A stretch of 64,000 nt of DNA from a bacterium (lineage in GTDB: Bacteria > Verrucomicrobiota > Verrucomicrobiia > Verrucomicrobiales > Akkermansiaceae): positions 1 through 64,000 of the forward strand of contig JAAEZT010000004.1 in the NCBI GenBank assembly GCA_018222765.1, in the 5' to 3' direction. The position numbers and the translations under genes are program-made. Below are positions 25,594 through 34,307 of the stretch, piece after piece (positions within the stretch are counted from its first letter, which is position 1; each line of letters begins with the position of its first letter). Under the pieces are notes generated by a model. The model was given only the letters and a program-made list of their open reading frames with translations, had not been told where the DNA came from and searched no databases.

Positions 25594-26661
25594 CTAGTTT
25601 TTGAGGAGATCAACCATGGCTTGGCCCATAGCGAGGCCAACGTTCATGTAGGTCTTGGCATTGCCTCCGTAGTGGCTGTTTGAGGCCCCACCTTGGGAAA
25701 GGGGATGAGTGTAGACGGTGGCAGCTTCTCCTTTGTGGGCTGCGGCGAAGGCGAACATGCCGTCGATGATGAGCTTCTCGTTGCCCTTGGCGTTATCCTT
25801 GTCGGTTTGACCGAGGGTGGCGACGACCATCTTGGCTTTTGGGGCATTGAATTCCTTGCGAAGGGCTTTAAGGAGGCTGCCAAGATTTTTTTCATACATC
25901 GCGGCGTGTCCCTCGTTGTAGCGATCCTTGTCGCCTTGCCACCAGAAGAATCCGGCAACTTCATATCCCTTCCCGCCGGGGTAGTGTTTCTCGAGATCGG
26001 CGAGGACTTTCTTGGCGCGGTCAATGTCGCCGTCATATTGCACACCGGCCTTCCAGCCGATGGGCTTGGGCTCGGTGCCTTTTTCCCATTTCAACGGGGA
26101 TTCTCCATATCCGGCGTAGATCATGGTCTTCTTGTTGCCTTTCTTGTCGGTCTCTTCGTATTCATAGGAAGGACTTCCGGGAGCGAGAATATCCCATCCT
26201 AGACTGCGGTTGCCGATACAGCTCTTGAGAATGAGAACTGGTTCGCTGTGGAGGTTACCCATGTGATGGCCGATGCCGATTTCCGGACCGATCTTGCCGC
26301 CGCTGATATTGAGCCATCCGCTTTTCTTAACGCCACCGCCGGGGCCGCCGCTTCCCATTGTGAAGACATTGCGGACGTCCTGCCGCTCAATCCAATTGCC
26401 CTGGTCATCGGTGAGGAAAGGGTAGAGGTTTTCCTTTTTGACGGCATTTTCGAGTGTGCCGTCTTTGTCTCCGGCAACCTTGCCGAAGCCGAGCATGTTG
26501 GATTGTCCCATGAGGATGTAGACTTTCACGGGCTTGCTCATGTCGGCGGGCTTGCCGTCGGGGTCGGGCAGAGTGTCTTGAGCCGTCGCGAGATGGGACA
26601 TTCCGAAGCACAGAGTGGCGAGAAGAGAGGAGGTTTTGGTCATTTTCATAAGCTGTTTCAT
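25594..26661 (-). CDS. SASA-family (sialate O-acetylesterase-like) esterase, compact form
   Basis: A 355-residue secreted carbohydrate esterase. A signal peptide runs to about residue 27 (cleavage near ATAQD). The nucleophile Ser is in LMGQSNMLGFG (about 50-60), followed by the GPEIGIGHHMG block, LKSCIGNRSLG, GYEVAGFFWWQGDKD and a C-terminal SNSHYGGNAKTYM with the probable catalytic His. It shares order and motifs with the genes at 1-500 and 17036, but lacks the 150-residue insert of the latter. A strong terminator follows at 25505-25539. Acts outside the cytoplasm, probably removing acetyl groups from polysaccharide; the target sugar is not determinable. Confidence 0.9.
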   Translation of the reverse strand: MKQLMKMTKTSSLLATLCFGMSHLATAQDTLPDPDGKPADMSKPVKVYILMGQSNMLGFGKVAGDKDGTLENAVKKENLYPFLTDDQGNWIERQDVRNVFTMGSGGPGGGVKKSGWLNISGGKIGPEIGIGHHMGNLHSEPVLILKSCIGNRSLGWDILAPGSPSYEYEETDKKGNKKTMIYAGYGESPLKWEKGTEPKPIGWKAGVQYDGDIDRAKKVLADLEKHYPGGKGYEVAGFFWWQGDKDRYNEGHAAMYEKNLGSLLKALRKEFNAPKAKMVVATLGQTDKDNAKGNEKLIIDGMFAFAAAHKGEAATVYTHPLSQGGASNSHYGGNAKTYMNVGLAMGQAMVDLLKN

Positions 26662-26774
26662 CTGCCGATAGAGCTGTCACATCCGCGTTGGGATGGCGAC
26701 CATTTTCCTTGCTTCGGCCTGCTTATTTGGGAGCAGGATCTTTAGAGGAGGAGCTTGAATTTAATAATGGTGCC

Positions 26775-27503
26775 CTACAGGAAACTCGCTCCCAAACCAA
26801 TCAATCCTCCGCAGACCCCGCCCCAGACGACGAGCCAGCCGAGGTGTTGTCGGATCATTTGCTGGATGATTTCTTTGACCAACTGAGGCGTAAGCTCCTC
26901 GAGTCGTTTCTCGACGATGACATTGACCCGGTCAAGGAGATGGGAATGATCGCCTACTCCGCTCATCAGGGTCGGGAGCTTCTTTTGGAATTCTTCGGCC
27001 GAAACGATGTCCTTCACTGCGGCTCTCATCTTGTCGATAAAGCCGGGCTTGATGGGGTCGAGGGCTTCGGCCCCTCCAAACATAGCGAGGGTCGCCCCGA
27101 ATTTGGATTCCATGACTGCTGTCTGGAGAGCCTCGAAGCTGGGATTTAGATCCACCGAATCGATCAAGGTTGAGAGGTCGATTTTGGAATCGGTTGAGCC
27201 ATCACCGCCCTCGAAAAAACGCGAAATATTTTCCTTCGTGAAAAACTGCCGCATGATGAGTTGGTGAATCCCCTTTTTAAAATCCTCGAAGCGCGCGGGA
27301 ATGACACCGGAGCCACAGAAGCCCGGGACCTTTTCAAAAAGCATGTGAATGGCGAGCCAGTTCGTCAGGGCTCCCGAAAAGGCGAAGAGCCCGATGCTAA
27401 GGACGGGCTGGCGATAGGGGGCTTCTAGAAAGTAGCCAACACCTGTCAGGAAGATCGCAATGAAATTCGTGACCAGACTCTTGTCAAAGAATCGGCTCTG
27501 CAT
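26775..27503 (-). CDS. DUF445 family membrane protein
   Basis: A protein of about 242 residues from the DUF445 (YheB/YjiN-like) family. The ATG at 27503 gives a protein that starts just before the first membrane segment (LVTNFIAIFLTGVGYFL); the frame is open 63 bases upstream to another ATG. The family block GALTNWLAIHMLFEKVPG is followed by IPARFEDFKKGIHQLIMRQF, and the last hydrophobic segment WLVVWGGVCGGLIGLGASF is at the very C-terminus. Two terminal membrane anchors flank a long helical middle. Function is unknown; it has no evident partner here, and is divergent from the TTT transporter genes. Confidence 0.87.
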   Translation of the reverse strand: MQSRFFDKSLVTNFIAIFLTGVGYFLEAPYRQPVLSIGLFAFSGALTNWLAIHMLFEKVPGFCGSGVIPARFEDFKKGIHQLIMRQFFTKENISRFFEGGDGSTDSKIDLSTLIDSVDLNPSFEALQTAVMESKFGATLAMFGGAEALDPIKPGFIDKMRAAVKDIVSAEEFQKKLPTLMSGVGDHSHLLDRVNVIVEKRLEELTPQLVKEIIQQMIRQHLGWLVVWGGVCGGLIGLGASFL

Positions 27504-27681
27504 TCGCGTGTTTTCGGGGTCGCTCACTCTGCCCGAAGATTCAGGTAGGCTTGAGCAGTCGAGCAATCACGAAATTTTATTTCTTAGGATGAATCTTGGG
27601 TGATTCCTTTTTTGGTTCGGCATTCCAGATAAGGCCTCTATAACAAGAGGCATCACGTTTTCACCACTGTTTCTGAAATAG

Positions 27682-28986
27682 ATGCGGCTCCTCAAATCAG
27701 TATTTTCCATTGTCGCAATCGCGGTGGTGTTGACTTCGTGTGATGATGGCCGGGAGGTCAGTGAGGGAGTATTTCCGCGCAAGGCGATCAAGGTGGTGGT
27801 GCCCTTTGGGCCGGGAGGGGATAGCGATACCTTTGCACGCATCATGCAGAAGACGATTCGCGATCACGAATTGCTGTCGGAGCCCCTGGTAATTCTCAAT
27901 GTTCCAGGAGCCGGCGGGACGATCGGGAGCCGGCGAGTCCGCGATGCCGCGCCCGATGGCTATACCATTCTCAATCTTCACGAGGGAATTCTGACTTCAA
28001 AATACGCGGGTCGGGTTTCCTATGGCCCTGAGGCATTTCGTCCCATCGCGGCGACTGCGATGTCGAACCTGGTCATCTGCGTGCGGGAGGATTCGCCGTT
28101 TGAGAATCTGCGCGATCTTCTCGAAGCGGCGGCGGAAAAGCCCGATGCCATTTTGTTTGGGATGGCGCAGGGAACGCCGACGCATTTTGCCGGTCGTCGT
28201 TTGGAGAAGGCCGGAGGTGAGGTGAGGTTTCGCATGGTCGCCAGTGGTGGTGGCGCAAAACGTCGCAACGATCTAGTGGGCGAGCATGTTGATGTCACGC
28301 CGTTTTCTCTCTCGGAGTATATGGGTTTCGAAGAAAGCGGAGTTCGAGCGGTGGCCTACTTGGCGGCAGAACGTCATCCGGAATTGCCCGAAGTGCCCAC
28401 CGCGCGTGAATTGGGTTACGAGGTGGTGATGCCGCACGTGCATTATTGGTGGGCTCCGAAATCGACTCCGGATGCGGCAGTGGAAAAAATAGCCGATGTC
28501 CTAGAGGCGGCGATGGAGACAGATTACCTACGCGGAAAGCTCGCCGAAACCAAGACCGAGCCACTCTTCTTGCGGGGCGCGGCCTTGGAAAAACACCTCG
28601 TAGAGCGGGAGGGCGAATTTCAGGACATCGCGCTCGTGAGCTACGAAGGGTTGCCCGATCCGGTCATGCCGATGCTGGTCATTGTCGTGGTCTTGGGTGG
28701 GGTGATTGCATTTCGTTGGTTGAAAGGAAGAGTCAGCTCGGTTAACGCGCCGGTCGTTTGGCGACACGGCGCTCTGAGTTGTCTCGTTCTCACGCTCTAT
28801 GTGATTTCGATGCAAGTCGCCGGAGTGTCTTACGTCTTCGCGACGATGGCCTTCATCCCGGCTCTCGCTTTTATGGGCGGGGCGCGTTCCAAGCGATCAA
28901 TCGCGACCGTGGCGGTGTTCGGGATGGTTCTGGCTTGCGCATGCTTTTTCATCTTCACCAAGGTCCTCGTGATCGATCTCCCGTAG
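27682..28986 (+). CDS. TctC-type binding lipoprotein fused to a TctB-like membrane subunit
   Basis: A fusion of 434 residues within a tripartite tricarboxylate transporter (TTT). Residues 1-20 are a signal with lipobox LTSC, so the binding domain is likely lipidated. Residues about 28-310 are a Bug/TctC periplasmic solute-binding domain with the family blocks PFGPGGDSDTFARIM, NVPGAGGTIGS and APDGYTIL. The last 110 residues contain four hydrophobic segments starting at PVMPMLVIVVVLGG, the size and topology of the small subunit TctB. No separate tctB is present between this gene and tctA, three bases downstream. In known TTT systems the three proteins are separate. The carboxylate substrate is unknown. 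Confidence 0.88.
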   Translation: MRLLKSVFSIVAIAVVLTSCDDGREVSEGVFPRKAIKVVVPFGPGGDSDTFARIMQKTIRDHELLSEPLVILNVPGAGGTIGSRRVRDAAPDGYTILNLHEGILTSKYAGRVSYGPEAFRPIAATAMSNLVICVREDSPFENLRDLLEAAAEKPDAILFGMAQGTPTHFAGRRLEKAGGEVRFRMVASGGGAKRRNDLVGEHVDVTPFSLSEYMGFEESGVRAVAYLAAERHPELPEVPTARELGYEVVMPHVHYWWAPKSTPDAAVEKIADVLEAAMETDYLRGKLAETKTEPLFLRGAALEKHLVEREGEFQDIALVSYEGLPDPVMPMLVIVVVLGGVIAFRWLKGRVSSVNAPVVWRHGALSCLVLTLYVISMQVAGVSYVFATMAFIPALAFMGGARSKRSIATVAVFGMVLACACFFIFTKVLVIDLP

Positions 28987-28989
28987 CCG

Positions 28990-30450
28990 ATGATTTTAGA
29001 AGTCATCTCATCACCAAGCCTCGTCTTTCTTGTTCTGCTTGGAACGGCGCTTGGGATCACCGTGGGTGCCATTCCGGGACTGACCGGTGCGATGTTGATT
29101 TCGCTTTCGCTCCCGCTGACTTTCGGGATGGACGGGCAGAGCGCGCTGGCTTTTCTGGTGGCAATGTATGTCGGTTCGGTGAGTGGAGGTTTGATCACGG
29201 CGACTCTTCTGCGCATGCCGGGAACGCCGGCATCGATCATCACAACACTCGATGGTTACCCTATGGCGCAATCCGGGAAAGCCGGCCGCGCGCTCGGGCT
29301 GGGGATTGGCGCGTCATTCATTGGCGGGATTCTTTCCTGGATCGCGCTCGCGCTGGTGGCGAGACCGATTGCGGAATTGTCGACGGTGCTTGGGCCGTGG
29401 GAATTCTTCGCGCTGGTTCTGATGTCGTTAGTCTTGGTAGTTGGCGTTAGCGGGAAGTCCCTCACCCGCGGTGCGCTCTCGTGTGCGCTGGGAATTCTCT
29501 GCGCTTTGCCCGGGACGGCTCCCGGGAGCGGGGAACTGAGACTGACCTTTGGCTTCAGCGCGATGGATGATGGCTTCAAATTGTTACCCGTTCTCATTGG
29601 TCTCTTTGCCCTGAGCCGCGTCATTGCCACGCCGCCGCAGAGTGCTTTGAAGCAAGGAAAGGTAGAGGGCCGAATCGTCATTAAATTACGAGAGTGGAAA
29701 ACTCATTGGCTCAACCTCTTGCGCTCGTCGACGATTGGAACGGGCGTAGGAATTCTCCCGGGGATCGGGGCTAACATCGGGTCGCTGATCGCCTACTCGA
29801 CTTCGCGGGCGACCTCTAAAACTCCGGAGAAATTCGGAACCGGTTGCGAGGAGGGCGTGGTGGCATCCGAGTCGGCCAACAATGCCACCGTGGGTGGAGC
29901 GCTGGTGCCGCTCATTGCACTCGGGATTCCGGGAAGTGTTATTGATGCCATTTTACTGGGCGCCTTTGTCATTCATGGTTTGCAGCCCGGGCCGATGCTT
30001 TTTGCCAATGAACCGAAAATCGTCGGAACCATCATTTCATCCTACCTGTGGGCAAATGTCGCCATGGTGATCATCATGCTCATGAGCGCCCGCTGGATTT
30101 CCAAGCTGGCGCGGATTAAACATCATATCCTTATCCCTATCGTGGCAGCCTTTTGTGTGCTGGGGTCGTATTCCCTGGCGAATCGCTTTTTTGATGTCTG
30201 GGTGATGATCGGTTTCGGAATCGCCGGATGCTTTCTGGAGCGCTGGCGAATTCCGTTGGCGCCTTTTGTGATCGGGTTTGTTCTCACGCCGCTGGGTGAG
30301 GATTCAATGGTCGCCGCTCTGATGAGTTCCGGGGGAGGATGGGCTCCTTTGTTCACGCGTCCGATGTCGCTATGCTTCCTCGTGCTGGCGGCGATACTTT
30401 TGTTCTGGTCGCTGCGTCAACGTCGTGCCATTTCTCCGCAGTCCGAATGA
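28990..30450 (+). CDS. TctA large membrane subunit of a TTT transporter
   Basis: The large subunit of a tripartite tricarboxylate transporter, 486 residues with about 11-12 hydrophobic segments. The family's conserved regions are seen as GTALGITVGAIPGLTGAM near the start and, in the second half, TGVGILPGIGANIGSLIAYS, the internal repeat of the same motif. It follows the TctC-TctB fusion by three bases and overlaps the sulfatase start by four (ATGA), so all three genes are co-translated. The Na+ or proton-driven uptake of an organic acid, perhaps one released from or attached to a sulfated compound, is inferred from this context. Confidence 0.93.
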   Translation: MILEVISSPSLVFLVLLGTALGITVGAIPGLTGAMLISLSLPLTFGMDGQSALAFLVAMYVGSVSGGLITATLLRMPGTPASIITTLDGYPMAQSGKAGRALGLGIGASFIGGILSWIALALVARPIAELSTVLGPWEFFALVLMSLVLVVGVSGKSLTRGALSCALGILCALPGTAPGSGELRLTFGFSAMDDGFKLLPVLIGLFALSRVIATPPQSALKQGKVEGRIVIKLREWKTHWLNLLRSSTIGTGVGILPGIGANIGSLIAYSTSRATSKTPEKFGTGCEEGVVASESANNATVGGALVPLIALGIPGSVIDAILLGAFVIHGLQPGPMLFANEPKIVGTIISSYLWANVAMVIIMLMSARWISKLARIKHHILIPIVAAFCVLGSYSLANRFFDVWVMIGFGIAGCFLERWRIPLAPFVIGFVLTPLGEDSMVAALMSSGGGWAPLFTRPMSLCFLVLAAILLFWSLRQRRAISPQSE

Positions 30451-31856
30451 GCGAAAAACGACCACCCAACATTCTTTGGTATTGCACCGACCAGCAACGC
30501 TTTGACACCATCGGGGCCCTAGGCAACCCGCATGTCAAAACCCCGGCGATTGACGCGCTCGTGGAAGGCGGCACGGCTTTCACCCATGCCTATTGTCAAA
30601 GCCCGATCTGCACACCAAGTCGTACGAGTTTCATGACCGGGCTCTATCCGACGCGGGCGCACAACACGCGCAATGGCAACGAGACCTTCGAAGGGCATCC
30701 GCCGCTCATCAGCAAGCTGGTCGCCGAAGCCGGATATCACTGCGGGTTAATTGGGAAGTTTCACTTACAGAGTTCCGGCTTGCGAACGGAACCGCGGCTC
30801 GACGATGGCTTTTCCTTTTGGAAATTCAGTCACGCTCCCCGCGACGATTGGGAAGAAGGCCACGACTATGCTGATTGGGTGAAGGAGAAGGGCGGCGATC
30901 TCACCGCGATGCGCGAGAGTGAGGACAATGTCAGCGCCGAGTACCACCAGACGACCTGGGCGACCGAGCGGGCGTTGGAATTTCTCGATGAAGCGGAATC
31001 GATCGATAAACCGTGGATGCTCAATATCAACCCCTACGATCCGCATCCTCCTTTCATCCCGCCGAAGAAATACGCCGAGAAGTTCGACGCTGACTCCATG
31101 CCTGGACCCCACTTCCGGGAGTCTGATTACGAGGCGCAGGCGAAGCTTGGTCCAGTTGATTTTCAAACCGAGGCCCAGTCCCCGGAGGAGCGCGGGGCCA
31201 AGAAAATTCAGGCGCTTTACTACGCCATGATCGCTCTTATCGACGATCAGCTGGCGCGGATCATTCAGCGTCTCGACGAGACCGGTCAGCGCGAAAACAC
31301 TGTGATCATCTTCACAAGTGATCATGGGGAATCATTGGGAGATCACGGTTTATTGTATAAAGGCTGCCGCTTCTACGACGGCCTCGTTCGGGTGCCTTTG
31401 ATCTTTAATTGTCCCGGCGGCATCGAAAGCGGGCTACAGAGTGAGGCTCTTGTTGAATTACTCGATATGAGTGCGACGATTCTTGATTTTGCCGGAGTCG
31501 AGCGCCCGGAGTATTTCCAGGGTGATTCCTTGCGGCCCATACTCTCTGGAGCGACCTCGCCGGAGCATCACCGCGAGAGCATTCGCTCGGAGTATTTTGA
31601 TGCGCTCGATAAAAAGTTCTGCAACGGCAATGCGTCATTCGCGACGATGTATCGCACCCGACGATACAAGATTTCCGTTTATCACCGAGACAATCTCGGT
31701 GAACTTTTCGACTTGGAGAATGACCCTCACGAGTTCGATAACCTGTGGGATGATCCTGCTTATGAGGAGATCAAGAATCAGCTCATCCTCGAAAGCTTCA
31801 ATGATCACGTCTTGAAAACCACTGACGTTGGAAGTCGTCGCATTGCTCCGATGTGA
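30447..31856 (+). CDS. Sulfatase coupled to the TTT transporter
   Basis: A type I sulfatase of 469 residues. The start at 30447 is chosen because it overlaps the tctA stop by four bases and immediately precedes the conserved RPPNILWYCTDQQRFD; the longer frame would lie inside tctA. The formylglycine motif is C55-TPSR with the rest of the signature (TSFMTG), and TSDHGESLGDHG binds the second metal site. No signal peptide is visible, so unlike the other sulfatases of the window it should be cytoplasmic and act on an imported compound. That fits its position beside a transporter. The IINPYDPHPPF-like block resembles small-molecule and glycosaminoglycan sulfatases. Confidence 0.92.
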   Translation: MSEKRPPNILWYCTDQQRFDTIGALGNPHVKTPAIDALVEGGTAFTHAYCQSPICTPSRTSFMTGLYPTRAHNTRNGNETFEGHPPLISKLVAEAGYHCGLIGKFHLQSSGLRTEPRLDDGFSFWKFSHAPRDDWEEGHDYADWVKEKGGDLTAMRESEDNVSAEYHQTTWATERALEFLDEAESIDKPWMLNINPYDPHPPFIPPKKYAEKFDADSMPGPHFRESDYEAQAKLGPVDFQTEAQSPEERGAKKIQALYYAMIALIDDQLARIIQRLDETGQRENTVIIFTSDHGESLGDHGLLYKGCRFYDGLVRVPLIFNCPGGIESGLQSEALVELLDMSATILDFAGVERPEYFQGDSLRPILSGATSPEHHRESIRSEYFDALDKKFCNGNASFATMYRTRRYKISVYHRDNLGELFDLENDPHEFDNLWDDPAYEEIKNQLILESFNDHVLKTTDVGSRRIAPM

Positions 31857-31974
31857 CCTGATTCTTCCCTGTGGGATTTTGGGCTCAGTAATGAGAGTTT
31901 CCTCCCGATCTTGCTACCAAGAAGATCACGATTGTGCCCTAGATCTAGCGTGTTTCCGGAGGGGATTCCCGTTT

Positions 31975-32124
31975 ATGAGGGTTTCGTGTATGGGGGAGCG
32001 CCGCCTCAGATATGGAAACTACGAGATGCGACGGGCGACCATTTTACGGATGAGCGCCATTTTCCTTAGCGGATATTTCGTAGCTGGAAGTGTTCTCATT
32101 ATCTGCTTTTCTCTCCTCACATGA
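31975..32124 (+). CDS. Possible 49-residue membrane peptide upstream of M24 peptidase
   Basis: A short frame that ends in an ATGA overlap with the peptidase gene at 32121. It is preceded by GGAGGGG about ten bases before the ATG. The predicted peptide has a basic N-terminal half (ERRLRYG, MRRATILRM) and one hydrophobic segment of about 21 residues at the C-terminus (SAIFLSGYFVAGSVLIICFSL). This is what a single-pass small membrane protein looks like, but the frame is also open further upstream and no homolog is known to me, so it may be a coincidence. Confidence 0.3.
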   Translation: MRVSCMGERRLRYGNYEMRRATILRMSAIFLSGYFVAGSVLIICFSLLT

Positions 32125-33275
32125 GTTCCAAACGCACTACCGTCCTCGCCGGCATTGCCGCGAATAACGCTTCGCTGTTTCATCGGGTTCAATTCAGCGT
32201 GGGGGATGCAATGGTGATGATCGACTTTGCTGACAAGCCGTCTGTTTTGATTGTCCGGGATCTTGAAATGGACCGGGCTCGCCAGATTGCGAAGGCCGAC
32301 CGGGTTTGTTGTGCAGCCGACTTTACTCCAGAGGGCGGGCTTTCGGGCGACCGGGATTCCGCGCTGGCGGAAGCGGCGGCGGAATGCCTTCGCCGGGCCG
32401 GCGAGACTGCGGTCACCGTTGATCGGACGCTGCCTTATCTTTACGCTCACTTTATGATGAAGGCTGGTATTAAAATAGAATACTCGGCGGATTTCGGAGT
32501 GAAAGAACGTCGCACTAAGAATGCCGAAGAGATCGAGCATTTGCGTCATGCCCAAAAAGTGACCGGTGAAGCGATGACCTTTGCTTGTCGATTAATCGCG
32601 AATGCGACTGCGGATGGGGAAGGGGTTCTTCATCATGAGGGAAGCGTAATTACTTCCGAGCGGGTTCGCGCGATGATCACCGCTTTTTTGGTTGAGCGAA
32701 ATTTTTCTAATGCCCACGATTCAATCGTCGTGACCGTTCCTCATGTCGCTGACTGCCATCATTTTGGGACAGGTCCTTTGAAGGTGAATATGCCGGTGAT
32801 CGTGGATATTTTCCCGATGGATAACGCAACGCGTTATAACGGCGACATGACCCGAACGGTGGTTTGTGGCGAACCGAACGATGAGTTTAAGAAAATGCAT
32901 GCCACGGTTTGCGAGGCCAAGGCTGCCGGGTGCGAGGCCCTGAAGGCGGGCATGACGGGGGAGGCGGTGCATCTCGCGACTGCGGCGGTGGTTGAGAAAC
33001 ATGGCTACTCGATGGTGCGTGGCGACGCCCGTCACGATGAGGGCGTGCCCACGATGCGTCACGGAACCGGCCATGGAATTGGTTTGGAAGTTCACGAACC
33101 GATTTTGTTAGATTACGGTGGCGGTGAAATATTCGCCGGCGAGGTCTTTACGGTGGAACCCGGTTTGTATTCTTCGGTGATCGGTGGCGTCCGGATCGAG
33201 GACATGGTCCTCGTCACGGAGACGGGTCACGAGGTTCTCTCTCCGGTGCCGGAAGGGTTGAATTGGAGGGACTGA
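32121..33275 (+). CDS. M24 family metallopeptidase (Xaa-Pro aminopeptidase-like)
   Basis: A creatinase-fold M24 peptidase of 384 residues. The N-terminal half (1-125) is the pita-bread-associated substrate domain, and the catalytic half carries all five metal ligands: D229 in VDIFPMD, D242 in NGDMTR, H318 in GTGHGIG, E346 in TVEPGLY and E360 in VRIEDM. Members remove N-terminal residues before proline. It lacks a signal peptide and is cytoplasmic. It follows the sulfatase gene by 264 bases on the same strand and overlaps a small possible ORF. Together with the OCD/DapA pair, a proline or hydroxyproline-peptide use in this organism is conceivable. Confidence 0.92.
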   Translation: MSSKRTTVLAGIAANNASLFHRVQFSVGDAMVMIDFADKPSVLIVRDLEMDRARQIAKADRVCCAADFTPEGGLSGDRDSALAEAAAECLRRAGETAVTVDRTLPYLYAHFMMKAGIKIEYSADFGVKERRTKNAEEIEHLRHAQKVTGEAMTFACRLIANATADGEGVLHHEGSVITSERVRAMITAFLVERNFSNAHDSIVVTVPHVADCHHFGTGPLKVNMPVIVDIFPMDNATRYNGDMTRTVVCGEPNDEFKKMHATVCEAKAAGCEALKAGMTGEAVHLATAAVVEKHGYSMVRGDARHDEGVPTMRHGTGHGIGLEVHEPILLDYGGGEIFAGEVFTVEPGLYSSVIGGVRIEDMVLVTETGHEVLSPVPEGLNWRD

Positions 33276-33306
33276 TCGATCTCGTGGAGTGACGACGTAA
33301 AAAGAT

Positions 33307-34116
33307 TTGATGATTAAAATTCGTTTCATTGATAAAGCTCTGTTGTTGATGTGTCTTTTGGCGGGCGCCGCGACTGCCACTCCCAATAAGCTGGCCCCCG
33401 AAGTTTTGAAACGCGCGAGTGAGATTCATGCGGGGTTCAAAGGAGAGAAAGGTCGTGTAGCACAGTTCGGCGATTCGATTACCTACTCGATGGCATTCTG
33501 GTCGGTGATGAGTTGGTCTGATCCCAGCAAATTTCTTCCAGATGATGAGATGCCAAAAACACCGAAAGACAAACAATGGAAGAGTGTGATCAAAGGAGCG
33601 CGGGATAAGGGGCCAAAGTTTGCCAACTACTCTGGATGGAAGGTCGGGAATCTTCTAAAGTCAATTGATGCCGTCTTGGTGCGCGATAAACCGGAGGTGG
33701 CGATCATTATGATCGGGACGAATGACATCAATGGGGAAAAGGTTCCCAAAGGTTACCGGGCCGGACTTGAGCAAGTGGTTTCCAAATGTCTCGCGGCCCA
33801 ATGTGTTCCAATTCTCAATACCATTCCGCCACGCCTTGGTCACGATGAAGCGGTTGCTGGAGTGAATGAAATCATCCGTGAAGTGGCCGCCAAAGGGAAT
33901 TTACCGCTCGCGGATTTTCATGCCGAGTGCTTGCGTCTTCGACCGGACAAATCCTGGGTGGGCACAATCATCTCGAAAGACGGCGTGCATCCTTCGGGAG
34001 GGAAGACGAATCTATATGATGAAAAAAATCTCAAAGATTGCGGATATGCCCTTCGTAATTGGCTGAACTTCCAAATTTATCGTCAGCTCTATTTTAAAGT
34101 ATTTGAGGCGAAGTAG
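33307..34116 (+). CDS. Secreted SGNH/GDSL hydrolase
   Basis: An esterase of 269 residues. A signal peptide (about 1-23) is followed by block I AQFGDSITYS with the nucleophile S56, block III IGTNDIN and the C-terminal D-G-V-H-P-S catalytic Asp/His block. It probably deacylates a carbohydrate or lipid outside the cytoplasm. It lies 31 bases after the M24 peptidase and 191 before the alpha/beta esterase, with the sulfatase further downstream, all on the same strand. The family cannot be narrowed further by eye, but the verrucomicrobial context favours a polysaccharide esterase. Confidence 0.87.
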   Translation: MMIKIRFIDKALLLMCLLAGAATATPNKLAPEVLKRASEIHAGFKGEKGRVAQFGDSITYSMAFWSVMSWSDPSKFLPDDEMPKTPKDKQWKSVIKGARDKGPKFANYSGWKVGNLLKSIDAVLVRDKPEVAIIMIGTNDINGEKVPKGYRAGLEQVVSKCLAAQCVPILNTIPPRLGHDEAVAGVNEIIREVAAKGNLPLADFHAECLRLRPDKSWVGTIISKDGVHPSGGKTNLYDEKNLKDCGYALRNWLNFQIYRQLYFKVFEAK

Positions 34117-34307
34117 GTTCCGCGAGAATTAAGGGCGAATTTTTGTCCCCAAGTGCGATTCTTTATAAAAAATGGCCTACCCCGAGAGGCCCCCGTTTTC
34201 ATTGCGAGCGAGGGCCCTCTGCTGGCTGGGAGGTCGGGTGTTCACCCGATAGATGGACATTGTCGAAATAAGCAGTATGCCGGTGTCGTTACCTTGTCCC
34301 CGTCTTT
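34117..34307. other. Intergenic region with hairpin before the esterase operon
   Basis: This spacer holds an AT-rich TTTATAAAAAAT stretch at about 34160-34172, which could be a -10 element, and a TCGGGT-GTTC-ACCCGA hairpin (34234-34249) some 58 bases before the ATG. It lacks a T-tract, so it is more likely a 5' leader structure than a terminator. Confidence 0.35.

Noticed and set aside
31828-31974. Longer version of the small ORF upstream of the M24 peptidase
   Set aside because: It would overlap the sulfatase end in another frame and has no hydrophobic or conserved part before residue 50.
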